In this document: positions 15,496 to 23,150 of the stretch, piece after piece
Position numbering within the stretch: the first letter of the stretch is position 1
Layout: each line of letters starts with the position of its first letter
DNA from: Pseudomonadota bacterium
GTDB taxonomy: Bacteria; Pseudomonadota; Alphaproteobacteria; Rhodospirillales; Magnetospirillaceae
Length of the DNA stretch: 64,000 nt
Assembly: GCA_021793155.1 (NCBI GenBank)
Contig: JAJYTF010000004.1
Coordinates: 1 to 64,000, forward strand
Direction: 5' to 3'
Position numbers and translations under genes: made by a program
Notes under the pieces: generated by a model
What the model was told of the DNA's origin: nothing
The model's input: the letters and a program-made list of their open reading frames with translations, nothing else
Databases searched by the model: none

Positions 15496-16956
15496 ATGGC
15501 CGATACTAACGCTCCCGCACCGGCAACGCCCAATCCGACTGAAGCCAACGGGAAACGCACCGCGGCAGAGGCAACAAAACCCGAGGCTCCGCACCCCAAG
15601 GATCCGCTGCAAGTGCTGCTGGAGCGCCTCGATGGCTTGCATCTCATCCTGGCGGAAAAAGATTCGCAGCTCGCCAAGCAGATCGACATGCTCTCCCGGC
15701 AAGCACTAGTACCGGGGCAGACGGCAGATGAAACCTTCCGTACCCGCGTCGCCTATTCCCTGCAGGATGTGGAGAAGATCCAGGGGCCATTGGCCGGCCT
15801 GCCACGGGCCTTGCGCATCGAGATGACGGCCCGCGCCGGCACCGCGCCGGGCCTCGACAACCAGCGCCTCCAATCCTTGCTGCGCCAGACTCCCGCTCTC
15901 GCCGACGGACGCTTGATCGGCGATCTCCGCGCCATGGCAGTGGAGGTCGGCAGCGGTAGGCTGCAGGACCCGACAACCATCCTCAGCCGCATCGAGGTCC
16001 TGGAAAACCGCGTGCGACTGGCCGACCATTTGGCCTCAGCGGGTGGGAATGCCGCCGCACGCGCAGGGTCCGCCGCTCCGGCCGGCGGCGGCCAGTCGCA
16101 ACGGCCGACCGATCCGGCGGCGACGGCGGCCGCAGCAACGGCGTCCGACCACCAGCCGCAAGGTCGAACCAGCGCGCCGGCCAGCCCTGCCGGGCCGCGG
16201 CCATCGGATGGGCCGACCCCGCCGAGCCGACAAAATCTGAACCAAGCGAGCGCACCGGTGCAGCCCGTATTCGTGCAGGCTCCAACCCGCGGGCCAAGCG
16301 CCCTGCTCAACATCTTCCGCACCTTGCGGCAATCGGATGCCGCAACACCGCCACCCTGGGAGCCGAAGCCGGAGCCTCTGGCCGGCCGGTTGGCCCGCTT
16401 CGAGGAACGGCAGGTCGCCAAGAACCCGGATTTGGCGTTGCGCAATGCCGAACTGTCCGGCCAGGCGGCCCTGGAAGCGTTGCAGGACTTCGCCAATGCG
16501 CCGGGGGCCGCCATCGTCACCAAGATCCGCGACGCCGCCAAGGCCGACCCCGGCGGCATGGCCGCCGTGATGGCGGAGATGCGCGAGGGCGGCCGCTACG
16601 CCGATCTGCGCAGCGAGTTCAATAACGCCCTGGTGCAGGAAAAAGCCGTCACCGGCGCCTATGTCTGGGCCAGCGCCGCGCTCGGCCGCTATGGCGACGA
16701 CCGCGTCGCCACCGAGGCGATCATCGCCCACCGCCCCGATGCCACGGCGCTGTCCGCTCGGTTCGCCAAGCTCGATGCGGAAATCGGCCAAGCCGCCTTC
16801 GGCATCCCGGGACGCCGGGATGGCCAGTCCGCGTTGGATGAAATGGCGGAGAAAGCCAAGGAACTAGTCACAAAAGCAGTCGACGCGGTCCGCAGTGTCT
16901 TCGGACGAAATGCCTCGGCCGAGGTCAAGGCCGGCCCCAGCCCGTCACCGATTTAG
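15496..16956 (+). CDS. Large cytoplasmic protein of the transfer block, unknown function
   Basis: The 486-residue protein has no signal or membrane segment. It has a charged N-terminal helical region (about residues 35-70), a disordered Ala/Pro/Gln-rich middle (about residues 180-270) and a folded, helix-rich C-terminal half including ALGRYGDDRVATEAIIAHR and KAKELVTKAVDAVRSVFGR. The C-terminal part reminds me of regions in plasmid relaxases and mobilisation proteins, but no relaxase histidine triad or tyrosine motif is visible, so I do not call it one. It is the last gene of this plus-strand run and may act with the coupling complex. Confidence 0.55.
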   Translation: MADTNAPAPATPNPTEANGKRTAAEATKPEAPHPKDPLQVLLERLDGLHLILAEKDSQLAKQIDMLSRQALVPGQTADETFRTRVAYSLQDVEKIQGPLAGLPRALRIEMTARAGTAPGLDNQRLQSLLRQTPALADGRLIGDLRAMAVEVGSGRLQDPTTILSRIEVLENRVRLADHLASAGGNAAARAGSAAPAGGGQSQRPTDPAATAAAATASDHQPQGRTSAPASPAGPRPSDGPTPPSRQNLNQASAPVQPVFVQAPTRGPSALLNIFRTLRQSDAATPPPWEPKPEPLAGRLARFEERQVAKNPDLALRNAELSGQAALEALQDFANAPGAAIVTKIRDAAKADPGGMAAVMAEMREGGRYADLRSEFNNALVQEKAVTGAYVWASAALGRYGDDRVATEAIIAHRPDATALSARFAKLDAEIGQAAFGIPGRRDGQSALDEMAEKAKELVTKAVDAVRSVFGRNASAEVKAGPSPSPI

Positions 16957-16976
16957 CTCGCTTCGAGGGGAGGCAT

Positions 16977-17261
16977 TCACTTCGTGCCGCGAAGTGTCCC
17001 CTCTGCCGGGCCTGGACGTTTCCGCTTCTTGTCGCGAGTCTCGGCATCGAGCGGTATGTCGCGCAGCATCTCGACAGGATGAATTTCCAGAGCCCTGCCA
17101 AGGTCGAAGATCACATTGAGCGTCGGGTTGTATCGCCCGCCTTCGAGACCGCGCAGATAGACGGCGGAAAGATCGGCGCGAAACGCCAACTCTTCCTGCG
17201 TAATCCCCCGTTCGCTCCGAAGGCGCCTCAATGCCGCGCCGAAATTCGCTTGTACCTTCAC
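16977..17261 (-). CDS. XRE-family repressor-like protein
   Basis: The 94-residue product is almost entirely an XRE helix-turn-helix (ALRRLRSERGITQEELAFRA, about residues 9-65) with a basic tail. It is convergent with the preceding transfer gene and divergent from the diguanylate cyclase gene. The gap holds a 30-bp AT-rich palindrome that would fit a dimeric repressor, so autoregulation plus control of the GGDEF gene is the simplest inference. Confidence 0.75.
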   Translation of the reverse strand: MKVQANFGAALRRLRSERGITQEELAFRADLSAVYLRGLEGGRYNPTLNVIFDLGRALEIHPVEMLRDIPLDAETRDKKRKRPGPAEGTLRGTK

Positions 17262-17296
17262 ACGGAGAGTTGGCCGTCAACCGCTCCGGAGCACGA

Positions 17297-17326
17297 GAAA
17301 ATATATTTACGGTTAAATATATTTTC
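17297..17326. promoter_or_regulatory. 30-bp AT-rich inverted repeat, candidate operator
   Basis: Arms GAAAATATATTTA and TAAATATATTTTC are perfect complements separated by CGGT. The element lies 35 bases upstream of the XRE gene start and about 95 bases upstream of the GGDEF gene, in an otherwise GC-rich region. It is too symmetric and placed too well to be background. Confidence 0.6.
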
Positions 17327-17419
17327 CGATAATGATGCGCGATATGGAGGCCCGATCCCGTCGGCACGCCAGCAAGTTGCTGCATGGGCGGCAGAAGAAC
17401 TCAGTGATTGAGATATGAA

Positions 17420-18205
17420 ATGGATAGCCCAACCCGGGGTCAACGAATTTCATTTTCGACCAAGGTCGCGGCAGGCTTCCTTGTCTTTTCAGGGGCCTGG
17501 TTCGGGCTGTCCGACCACCTGACGTCGATCCTTTTCCCCGACGGACTTACCAAGATCACAATATCGAATACGTTGTCGTTTGTCGCAGCCACCGCTCTCC
17601 TCCTGAAGCTGGTTCTTCTGGCCGAGGAACGACGACGAATCGGATGGGAAGCCCGCCTTCGTCAGGATGCGATTCATGATCCATTGACCAATTTGCTCAA
17701 TCGCCGCGCCTTCATCAGTCATCTGGAAGCGGCGGTCGAACGGGTCCGCCGTACAGGCTCACGGCTCGGCGTTGCATTCGTCGACTTGGACGGCTTCAAA
17801 GCAGTCAATGATGAATTCGGTCACGCCTTTGGCGACAAGGTGCTCCAGGCCGTTGCACAACGGCTGCGCGCCACCTTACGAACGGCCGATATTGCCGGAC
17901 GGTTGGGAGGCGACGAATTCGTCGTTGTCGTCGAGCCCGATAAAGGCGATAGCGCCGAGACCCTTGCGGCTCGCCTGCTCGAAGCATTCCGGTGCCCTTT
18001 AGAAATCGGTGGGCAGGGTTACTCGCTCACTTTGAGCATCGGCGTCTCCCATTTCCCGGACAACGCTACCGAAGCCGAACAACTGGTGCGCGCCGCCGAT
18101 ATGGCGATGTACACGGCAAAAGCCGCCGGGCGAAACGGGTTCGCCATTGCTGAACCCGGAGCCACTGTGAACCGCAGGCCGTTGAACCTCACATGCGGGC
18201 GTTGA
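17420..18205 (+). CDS. Membrane diguanylate cyclase (GGDEF domain)
   Basis: The 261-residue protein has two hydrophobic segments (about residues 14-36 and 48-70) with a short loop between, then a complete GGDEF domain. The catalytic GGDEF is near residues 162-166 and the product-inhibition site RTAD is placed five residues before it, so both activity and feedback look intact. It should make cyclic di-GMP from two GTP at the membrane. An upstream in-frame TTG at 17408 is possible; ATG 17420 is preferred. It sits among regulators of the conjugative element, next to an XRE gene and palindrome. Confidence 0.88.
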   Translation: MDSPTRGQRISFSTKVAAGFLVFSGAWFGLSDHLTSILFPDGLTKITISNTLSFVAATALLLKLVLLAEERRRIGWEARLRQDAIHDPLTNLLNRRAFISHLEAAVERVRRTGSRLGVAFVDLDGFKAVNDEFGHAFGDKVLQAVAQRLRATLRTADIAGRLGGDEFVVVVEPDKGDSAETLAARLLEAFRCPLEIGGQGYSLTLSIGVSHFPDNATEAEQLVRAADMAMYTAKAAGRNGFAIAEPGATVNRRPLNLTCGR

Positions 18206-18316
18206 ACCTCCCAACAAGGTCGCTCTTGGCCGCGAACCGTGGCATCAATGACACCCAACCGGCACACCAGCCCCTCTACGCCTCTATCGTATTTCCCCTG
18301 GTGAGAGTCGCTTTCA

Positions 18317-18778
18317 ATGACGCATGCCATTCGCTTGCCTCGACAGACCCGAAAAGCGCGATCGAACCTCATTGACGCCCATGTCGGGCAACGGGTTCGG
18401 CTGCGGCGCAGCCTTCTCGGCCTCAGCCAGGAGGAACTCGGCCAGCAACTTGGACTATCTTTCCAGCAGGTGCAGAAGTACGAGAGGGGCGCCAATCGCG
18501 TCGGCGCCAGCCGCCTGTTCGATCTGGCGAACGCACTTGATGTACCGGTTGGTTACTTCTTCGACGACCTACCGCCCGAGCTTCAAGATGGGAATGCGCC
18601 TTCACTCCATCGGCCGGCCGGCGATAGTGAGGTGGACGGCTCTGTAATGATCAAGCCGGAAACCCAGGACCTCGCTCGGATGTACCACCGCATCCGTGAG
18701 CCGACGGTGCGGAAACGTTTCTACGAACTGGTCCGGGAATTGGCGAAATCCGCCACGACATCTCCGAAGATTCGGTGA
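18317..18778 (+). CDS. XRE-family regulator of alphaproteobacterial type
   Basis: The 153-residue protein has an XRE domain near residues 20-80 (GQRVRLRRSLLGLSQEELGQ, then FQQVQKYERGANRVGASRLF) and a C-terminal helical region with RKRFYELVREL. Proteins of this layout are common, often in several copies, in Rhizobiales and Rhodospirillales. It lies between the GGDEF gene and a PIN toxin-antitoxin pair. No target can be named. Confidence 0.8.
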   Translation: MTHAIRLPRQTRKARSNLIDAHVGQRVRLRRSLLGLSQEELGQQLGLSFQQVQKYERGANRVGASRLFDLANALDVPVGYFFDDLPPELQDGNAPSLHRPAGDSEVDGSVMIKPETQDLARMYHRIREPTVRKRFYELVRELAKSATTSPKIR

Positions 18779-18793
18779 ATACGCCCTTCGCCT

Positions 18794-19207
18794 CTACCGA
18801 GTCCGCTCTTCCATTTGGCGAACGTATTCGGCCGCTGTGACGATGGCAATGCCACGCCAGGGATGGAGCGACAGCAAATCATCGTCGCCGCTGATGATCA
18901 CTTCGGCTTGAGCGTCAAAAGCCAGTTCCAGGTACTTGTTGTCCTTGGCATCCCGACAGTCGGTGACCACCATCGTGGGCTCGTACCGTTCGGCCATCGC
19001 GATGATGGCGTCGAGGATCAGTGTCATCTCGGCGGCATAGTCTTGAAATTTCGGCCGGGCAATGACCGATCGGATTTCCGCTTCGATGGCGTCGGAGATG
19101 ACGATGGTCGCGTAGGATCGAGCCAGCAGGATGGCGCGGGCGGGCAGCGAACGTGGCTTCAATCCGGCGCTCACCACCACACTGGCGTCAACGACGACGT
19201 TCGGCAT
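18794..19207 (-). CDS. PIN-domain toxin (putative endoribonuclease)
   Basis: The 137-residue product is a PIN-domain protein of the COG1569 type. Acidic metal-site residues are visible in VVDASVVVS near the N-terminus, EAEIRSVIARPKF, DCRDAKDNKYLELA and ISGDDDLL. Such toxins cleave RNA and are neutralised by a small upstream antitoxin. The gene overlaps that antitoxin by about 20 bases, a typical coupled arrangement. It probably helps stabilise the element. Confidence 0.85.
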   Translation of the reverse strand: MPNVVVDASVVVSAGLKPRSLPARAILLARSYATIVISDAIEAEIRSVIARPKFQDYAAEMTLILDAIIAMAERYEPTMVVTDCRDAKDNKYLELAFDAQAEVIISGDDDLLSLHPWRGIAIVTAAEYVRQMEERTR

Positions 19208-19493
19208 TATAGGCGGTCAGTTCGGCATCGACTTCGGCCTCACTTAAGCCGCTCGCATCGACCTTGGCGTGCAGACGGTCGATCAAGGCGTTGAGCGGGT
19301 CGTCGTCCGGCGAAGCCGGCTTCAGGCGGCCGGAGAGGATGTCGTCGATCCGCTTCAGGCGCTTGTATTCCTCGGCAGAGAGCAGCACCAGCCGATCGCG
19401 TCCATAGGCGGTGATGGTGACCGGCTCCCGCATGGCGGTGTCCTGATAGGGCCCAGGATTGCGCTGAAAGTCGGTGGATGAAACTGACGGCAT
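19188..19493 (-). CDS. Phd/YefM-type antitoxin
   Basis: The 101-residue protein has the antitoxin pattern: an N-terminal DNA-binding Phd-like fold (TDFQRNPGPYQ, EPVTITAYGRDRLVLLSAEE, YKRLKRID) and a flexible C-terminal part that would bind the PIN toxin encoded downstream with overlap. The ATG at 19493 is chosen because an open frame extending upstream lacks conserved sequence. It likely represses its own operon. Confidence 0.8.
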   Translation of the reverse strand: MPSVSSTDFQRNPGPYQDTAMREPVTITAYGRDRLVLLSAEEYKRLKRIDDILSGRLKPASPDDDPLNALIDRLHAKVDASGLSEAEVDAELTAYNAERRR

Positions 19494-19715
19494 GGGACCT
19501 CCACTTGACCAACATACCCATTTTACGAATGTTACGTAGACAGTCGAGCGCGATTTTATAGAGCAAGGGAACGTCCGCCGCCTTTTTGCTCCCATATCCC
19601 GTTGGAATCGCGGCAGCCCTCTCGAAATAGGCCGGCCCGGCCGGCCCCTTTTCGTTTGCTTCGTGGTCCGCCGCCCATCTATCTCATTCCCCTCACCCCC
19701 GTGGAAACCAAGGCC

Positions 19716-19904
19716 ATGCGCTCGTTCGTCGTCCTGTTCTTCCTCGCCGCAGCCCTGCACTACTTCCTGCACATCCCCCTGGCACTGGCCGGCGGCGGCG
19801 CGTTGGTATTGTGGATTCTGTGGAAGCTCAAATACATCATCCTGGCCATCCTCGGCCTTGAGATGCTGTTCGGTGGCGACAATGGCGGTGGCAACGACAT
19901 CTGA
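19716..19904 (+). CDS. Small two-helix membrane protein
   Basis: The 62-residue product contains two hydrophobic segments (SFVVLFFLAAALHYFLHIPL and ILWKLKYIILAILGLEMLF) and a glycine-rich acidic tail. I know of no function. The start at ATG 19716 is a choice; an in-frame GTG at 19701 is also possible. It overlaps the next frame by 23 bases, and its low complexity means it could be noncoding. Confidence 0.45.
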   Translation: MRSFVVLFFLAAALHYFLHIPLALAGGGALVLWILWKLKYIILAILGLEMLFGGDNGGGNDI

Positions 19905-20121
19905 CGGTTTCCACCACTATAGGGCTGGGATCCTGCTCAAGATCTTTCGTGCCTTGAATACGATTTTCGCCGATGACCTTCGCGATCGACGGCTTCACAT
20001 GCCAAATTCCGGACCTCTTTATGACGGTCGCAGTCCAGCCGCGGCCATGGTTGAGGGCGGACTTCCCGTGATGATCGACGTGCTGCGATACTTGGAATCA
20101 TGGGCCGTAGGAAACGCGTGA
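19882..20121 (+). CDS. Orphan MbcA/ParS/Xre-type antitoxin C-terminal domain (DUF2384-like)
   Basis: The 79-residue frame ends in a pattern typical of the DUF2384 toxin-binding domain: an LHMPNSGPLYDGRSP stretch, then EGGLPVMIDVLRYLESWAVG. Full-length antitoxins of this family carry an additional N-terminal Xre-like part, here replaced by about 40 residues of unclear nature, so this may be a truncated relic. No RES-domain toxin follows. The overlap with the preceding small membrane frame makes the start uncertain. Confidence 0.45.
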   Translation: MAVATTSDGFHHYRAGILLKIFRALNTIFADDLRDRRLHMPNSGPLYDGRSPAAAMVEGGLPVMIDVLRYLESWAVGNA

Positions 20122-20149
20122 CCGTAGATTGGTGAACGCGGTGTTTCGG

Positions 20150-20284
20150 ATGAACCTGGATTTCCTCATTGAAGCGATGATCGTAATCTATGGTGCCTGG
20201 GGGCTGGCGGGCTTCGTCCTCGACCTGACCAAGAACGAAAGAAGGCGGTGCAATTGGAAGCACACGAGCAGTCGGGCATCCTGA
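20150..20284 (+). CDS. Possible 44-residue single-helix membrane peptide
   Basis: The frame encodes one hydrophobic helix (LIEAMIVIYGAWGLAGFVL) followed by a basic tail and ends 37 bases inside the multi-HTH gene. It could be a coupled leader peptide or chance. Evidence is only hydrophobicity and position. Confidence 0.25.
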   Translation: MNLDFLIEAMIVIYGAWGLAGFVLDLTKNERRRCNWKHTSSRAS

Positions 20285-21501
20285 CCGAATTGGTGGAAGG
20301 CCCCGGGGCCGGCCCGCCCGGTGCTCCCTCACTGGGATCGCTGATCGCCGCCTGGCGGCGGCGCGAGGGATGGACGAAGGCGCGCCTCGCCGAGCATATG
20401 GGGGTGACGCCGGCCGCCGCTCGCTGCTGGGAAACCGGCAAAACCTTTCCGACCCCCAATTTGGCGGCCCGTTTGGCCGAACTGCTGGAGATTCCTCTCA
20501 ATACGATCGAGGCGCTGCGTCCGTGGCCAAAAGGCGCCGCAAACACCAAGGCCGACGGGTCCGGACCCGACCGCGCAGGATTGGCAAGGCTGATGATCGC
20601 CTATCGTCGACGGCATGGGCTGACCCAAAAGGCGCTTGCCGGTTTGTTGGGGGTCAGCATGACCAGCGTCGCCGATTGGGAGCAAGGGAGGAAATTCCCC
20701 GAATGGCATTCGCTAGTGCGACTGGCCGACCTGTTCGGGCTGTCGACGGAGGACATAGAGAGATTGCGACCGCCACACGGCACCGAAGCGGCGCTCAGGC
20801 TGCTTGCGCCGGCCAACGCATCCGGCTTGCCCGACTTAGGACACCGGTCTCTTGCCTGGCTGATGCTGGCTTGGCGGCATCGTCAAGGAGTCACACAGGC
20901 AGAACTCGCCAAACGCTGCGGCGTGACTCAGTCGGCAGTCAGCTTGTGGGAGAAAGGCCGCGAGTTTCCGCAAGGGCGGACCCTGTTGCGTCTGGCCGGC
21001 GTCCTTGGCCTGTCGGGCGATACGATCGAGCGATTACGTCCGGCGTTGGCCAATGCGGCGGCGGCGCCTTCGAGGCCGGCGGGATCACGCAGGCGGATTC
21101 GCCTGCCGCCGGGCGACGACTGCTCGCTGGCCGCGCTGATCCGCGGCCATCGCCATGATCACGAGCTTTCCCAGGAAAGTTTCGGCCGATTATGCGGAGT
21201 GGCGCGCCATGTCGTATCCGGCTGGGAAAGGGGAGCGATGCCGCGCCCGGCCAGGCTGTCACGCCTGGCCGCCGTACTGGGCGTCGGGCTCGACTGTCTG
21301 ACGCGGCTCGCGATGTCCGAGCAGCGCCGGGTAGCCGCACAAATTCTGAGCATCATGGCCGACGGTCGGGCACGCCATGTGGCGTTCATCGAACGGCACG
21401 TCGAGGCGCCCCATTTGGCCGGGCGGTTGGGCGACCTGACCGAGCAGGGCGTGCTGCGCCGAGTCTCCAGGGGCGTCTATCAACTTGTTCTCAAGCTATA
21501 A
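20248..21501 (+). CDS. Multi-domain regulator with four tandem XRE HTH domains and a C-terminal winged-helix-like tail
   Basis: The 417-residue protein contains four successive XRE-type units, near residues 28-92, 107-170, 193-260 and 293-350. Recognition-helix signatures are ARLAEHMGVTPAAARCWETG, QKALAGLLGVSMTSVADWEQ, QAELAKRCGVTQSAVSLWEK and QESFGRLCGVARHVVSGWER. Each unit ends with a similar LLEIPLNTIEALRP-type segment, so they arose by internal duplication. The last 65 residues (IMADGRARHVAFIERHV, then LTEQGVLRRVSRGVYQL) look like a winged helix. GTG 20248 follows AGAAGG. A protein able to bind four half-sites as one chain is unusual. Its target is unknown, but it sits between the two transfer gene blocks. 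Confidence 0.82.
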   Translation: MQLEAHEQSGILTELVEGPGAGPPGAPSLGSLIAAWRRREGWTKARLAEHMGVTPAAARCWETGKTFPTPNLAARLAELLEIPLNTIEALRPWPKGAANTKADGSGPDRAGLARLMIAYRRRHGLTQKALAGLLGVSMTSVADWEQGRKFPEWHSLVRLADLFGLSTEDIERLRPPHGTEAALRLLAPANASGLPDLGHRSLAWLMLAWRHRQGVTQAELAKRCGVTQSAVSLWEKGREFPQGRTLLRLAGVLGLSGDTIERLRPALANAAAAPSRPAGSRRRIRLPPGDDCSLAALIRGHRHDHELSQESFGRLCGVARHVVSGWERGAMPRPARLSRLAAVLGVGLDCLTRLAMSEQRRVAAQILSIMADGRARHVAFIERHVEAPHLAGRLGDLTEQGVLRRVSRGVYQLVLKL

Positions 21502-21515
21502 CTGTTGGATGGCGA

Positions 21516-22157
21516 TCAAGGATTCCGCCACAGGATAGCTTGTTGCTTCGGGTCAACGACCTCTATTGACACGATCTCACCGCCCAGAGACCAGTCCGAC
21601 ATCAGGCGCGCCGCTTTTATCTTGAGGTGGAGTCGGACGGAACGGTCGATGCCGTACCCATTCTTTCTGTTGTCCAGGAAAACCTTCGCTTTTTCTTTCG
21701 GCAGAGGGAGGCCGGACACGAATTCAGGGTTTGTTATCGTCAGCCGAATGTCGTGAGCCAACGAGCCAACTCCCCCATGGACGTAAAAATACGTCGTATG
21801 GTCGAAGGGCTGGAAACCGAACCGCTGCGCCGTGACGTCATACTCGCCGAGCGTGCTGTCGGTCACGATGTCGAAGGGGTCATTGAGGTCGTAGGCGGCG
21901 GCCTCTTCCTTCATCATTTTCAGGGTTTCCGCACGCTTCTCCGGCATCACCAGGACATCGCGGTTGTTCCAGACCTGAGGACGGAAGGTCTGCATATAGT
22001 CGTCAACCGAATCCTCATAATCGTAGAAGCGGTCGAGCTTCATGTATGCGTGGAACAGGTTGCGGAAGTTGAACTCCGCCGCTGATGCCCATGTCGGCAA
22101 GGCGGCAGCGAGGGCAATCCCCGTCAGCGCGCCGCCCAAGAGACGCTTCATTCCCAT
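21516..22157 (-). CDS. Exported protein of unknown function
   Basis: The 213-residue product starts with a signal peptide (LLGGALTGIALAAALPTWASA) followed by an aromatic-rich domain (NFRNLFHAYMKLDRFYDYED). The rest is mixed alpha/beta with an RLTITNPEFVSGLPLPKEKA stretch. The ATG at 22157 has GAGGA upstream. The gene lies 8 bases after a second exported protein on the same strand, so the two form an operon facing away from dotA. I do not recognise a family with confidence. Confidence 0.65.
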   Translation of the reverse strand: MGMKRLLGGALTGIALAAALPTWASAAEFNFRNLFHAYMKLDRFYDYEDSVDDYMQTFRPQVWNNRDVLVMPEKRAETLKMMKEEAAAYDLNDPFDIVTDSTLGEYDVTAQRFGFQPFDHTTYFYVHGGVGSLAHDIRLTITNPEFVSGLPLPKEKAKVFLDNRKNGYGIDRSVRLHLKIKAARLMSDWSLGGEIVSIEVVDPKQQAILWRNP

Positions 22158-22164
22158 GGTGTCC

Positions 22165-22803
22165 TCACAGTTTGGGGGCTGGCGCTTTCGGCTTGGCCGC
22201 CTCGATAGCCGCCTTCTCGCGGTCATCGGCCGCGGGGCTTGTCAGCCGCACGGTGGCGTACACTAACTTGTCGGTGCCGTACGATTGCGAGTCCGGGAAC
22301 TCGCAATACTGGGCCAGCACGGCATCGTTGCTGCCCCACTGTACCCGGCAGTCGGTGGATTCTACCTCGGTCCACTGCCCGAACTTCTTCGCCGCCGCCT
22401 GTAACATTGGCGTCCGGTCATCCTTGAGCTTGTAGGCCTCAGCCAACGGGACGAATCGATTACGTTTCGCGTATTCCAGGAAGCTCATCGTGTTCCACGC
22501 CAGCTTCTCTTTCCGGGTCGCCTCAATACGTTTTGCGCGTTCGCTGACTTGGGAGAATTCGACTTGATAGTGCGTTTGCGAGGCGTTGTCGTCCCACATG
22601 ATGTAGCTGACATAGGCTCCCGACCCGTCCGGCTTCTGTTCCTGCCGGATGGTGGGCTTCTTGGCGCCACTTTGCTTCACGAGGGCGAACACTTCGTCAG
22701 CGGTCATCCCCACCTTGATTCCGGCTAAGTCGTACTCCGACGCAAGAGCCGAAGCAGATGCCAGCAATAGGGCCATGCCAATGCCCAAGCCGAGATCTTT
22801 CAT
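22165..22803 (-). CDS. Exported protein of unknown function
   Basis: The 212-residue product has a signal peptide (IGMALLLASASALA) and then a region with GIKVGMTADEVFALVKQSGA, a pattern like the small BamE/SmpA-type fold that begins many exported adaptor proteins. A predicted helical region and a Lys/Ala/Pro-rich tail follow. The ATG at 22803 has GGGGGTGAG upstream. It is the first gene of a two-gene operon with the exported protein at 21516. Its role is unknown; it lies just upstream of and divergent from dotA. Confidence 0.65.
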   Translation of the reverse strand: MKDLGLGIGMALLLASASALASEYDLAGIKVGMTADEVFALVKQSGAKKPTIRQEQKPDGSGAYVSYIMWDDNASQTHYQVEFSQVSERAKRIEATRKEKLAWNTMSFLEYAKRNRFVPLAEAYKLKDDRTPMLQAAAKKFGQWTEVESTDCRVQWGSNDAVLAQYCEFPDSQSYGTDKLVYATVRLTSPAADDREKAAIEAAKPKAPAPKL

Positions 22804-23150
22804 TCGATTCTCACCCCCTTCGAGAACGCGTCTATCTGCGCGGAAAAGTAGCGGCAAAGGTAGCCGAAACATAAGGTCTGGAGAAGAACCAATCTCGCTG
22901 CCGAACCAACCAGGGAATTGTTATTGGAATTTGATCGACAATAAAGTGGCGAGGCAGATCGTTACCGTCAGGCCGATGATCCGGTTCCTGCTGCTCGCTC
23001 GCCGCGGCTAATCCCCGCCAAAAATCCGGATGATTGCTGTCGGGGAACCATCGATTGCAGGCCGCTATACCTACGCTCACTTCCCTGCCGGCGGCGTTCG
23101 CGCTCGCGTCGTGCAGTCTCCAGGCCTGCCCCCAGCCTCGCGAGACCACC
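22804..23150. other. Intergenic region between divergent exported-protein operon and dotA
   Basis: About 350 bases with no convincing gene. It must hold the divergent promoters of the two flanking units. A short frame ending near 23011 has no start signal or conserved features. Confidence 0.5.

Noticed and set aside
17335-17417. 27-codon frame before the GGDEF gene
   Set aside because: No ribosome site or conservation visible; overlaps the promoter area.
20150-20284. Second precursor peptide for a RiPP
   Set aside because: The short frame is a hydrophobic helix with no nearby maturase, so a RiPP reading is unsupported.
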